Below are positions 5,272 to 5,731 of a DNA stretch of 5,731 nucleotides, piece after piece. The DNA comes from Caldilineaceae bacterium. GTDB taxonomy: Bacteria > Chloroflexota > Anaerolineae > Caldilineales > Caldilineaceae. The translations under genes and the position numbers were made by a program. The notes under the pieces were generated by a model. That model was not told the origin of the DNA. It searched no databases and was given only the letters and a program-made list of their open reading frames with translations. The DNA lies in assembly GCA_026645635.1 (NCBI GenBank), contig JAPKMV010000261.1, positions 1-5,731 on the forward strand. The letters run 5' to 3'. Within the stretch, counting starts at the first letter, position 1, and every line of letters begins with the position of its first letter.

Positions 5272-5731
5272 TCAGGCGTGTTGCGGGAAGTTCAACAGGT
5301 TTTGTTGGAGGGCGTAGGCAACCGCTTCGGTGCGGCTGCTTGCCTGTAGTTTGGAGAGGATGTTGCTGACGTGATATTTCACGGTGGAGCGGCTCACGAC
5401 CAGCTTCTCGGCGATTTCGCTGTTGTTCATGCCGGTGACCATCAGCGCCAACACGTCGCGCTCGCGTTCGGTCAGGTCGTGCCCCAGGGGCTGCACCTTG
5501 GGCTGCGTCGCGCTGTGGATGAGGGCGCGCGTGGCTTCCGGCGCCAGCGTCGGTCGTCCTACGTAGGCCGCGCGGATGGCGTCGGCCAGTTCATCCGCGG
5601 CCACATTCTTGAGCAGATAGCCGATGGCGCCTGCCGCCAACACGCCCTGCACCAGGTCATCCTCCTTGAAACTGGTGAGCGCGATGACCTGGACGGCGGG
5701 AAACTGCTCACGGATGAGGCGCGTCGCGGTC
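5272..5731 (-). CDS. NarL/FixJ-family response regulator (receiver plus LuxR-type HTH), N-terminus cut off by window edge
   Basis: The frame is open from the right edge to TGA at 5274-5272, giving the last 152 residues. The GTG at 5652 is internal, because the reading frame upstream of it continues the receiver domain. Counting from the first visible residue, 1-60 is the C-terminal half of a receiver: ATRLIREQFP, VIALTSF (conserved Thr19), GAIGYLLKN (conserved Lys41). The phospho-Asp lies outside the window. After a linker, residues 86-150 are a LuxR-type helix-turn-helix: LTERERDVLALM (86-97), NNSEIAEKLVVSRSTVKYHVSNILSKL (102-128, recognition helix about 113-127). This architecture is a DNA-binding transcription factor activated by a sensor kinase, which is often encoded upstream and here not visible. 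It is 143 bp upstream of pckA in the same direction; control of pckA by it is possible but not shown. Confidence 0.95.
   Translation of the reverse strand, partial: TATRLIREQFPAVQVIALTSFKEDDLVQGVLAAGAIGYLLKNVAADELADAIRAAYVGRPTLAPEATRALIHSATQPKVQPLGHDLTERERDVLALMVTGMNNSEIAEKLVVSRSTVKYHVSNILSKLQASSRTEAVAYALQQNLLNFPQHA

Noticed and set aside
5272..5652. Complete 126-residue regulator starting at GTG 5652
   Set aside because: The frame stays open to the window edge, and the residues upstream (RLIREQFPAVQVIALTSF) are standard receiver sequence, so the GTG is internal and the gene is truncated by the window.

Overview
This GC-rich window carries six protein-coding genes and no RNA gene, CRISPR array or transposase that I can see. 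The gene content is a secreted YhcR/ExeM-type nuclease, a stand-alone glycogen-binding-type domain, ATP-dependent PEP carboxykinase, a cysteine-less thioredoxin-reductase-like flavoprotein and two response regulators. Together with the GC-rich coding style this would fit a free-living environmental bacterium, and Chloroflexota (Caldilineae/Anaerolineae-like) is my best guess. That assignment is inference from general resemblance, not from a marker gene.

Layout from left to right. Bases 1-1056 (minus strand) hold the N-terminal 352 codons of a secreted endonuclease/exonuclease/phosphatase-family nuclease that runs off the left edge. Bases 1057-1327 are a divergent intergenic region with a good sigma70-type promoter for the nuclease (TTGACC-17-TACAAT) and a mirrored -35-like TTGACA facing the other way. 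Bases 1328-1621 (plus strand) encode a 97-residue isoamylase early-set/CBM48-type domain protein. A 12-bp stem-loop at 1652-1698 lies between this gene and the convergent 142-aa CheY-like receiver (1754-2182, minus). Upstream of the receiver on the same strand, 67 nt away, is a thioredoxin-reductase-fold flavoprotein (2250-3203, minus) whose two redox cysteines are both serine.

Bases 3204-3532 are non-coding. They hold a candidate promoter for the flavoprotein bracketed by a 9-bp inverted repeat, and a regular array of five small hairpins (3342-3506). The array alternates two hairpin types with an exact 73-bp period. Bases 3533-5128 (minus) are a complete pckA with all catalytic motifs and a strong Shine-Dalgarno. 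Bases 5272-5731 (minus) are the C-terminal 152 residues of a NarL/FixJ-type response regulator that enters from the right edge.

How the genes relate: the flavoprotein and the receiver probably form a two-gene unit, which would suggest a redox or signalling output for the receiver. pckA is gluconeogenic and the CBM48-type protein probably binds alpha-glucan, so both touch carbon storage, but they are not in one operon. The most unusual items are the covarying two-hairpin repeat array and the CxxC-less reductase.
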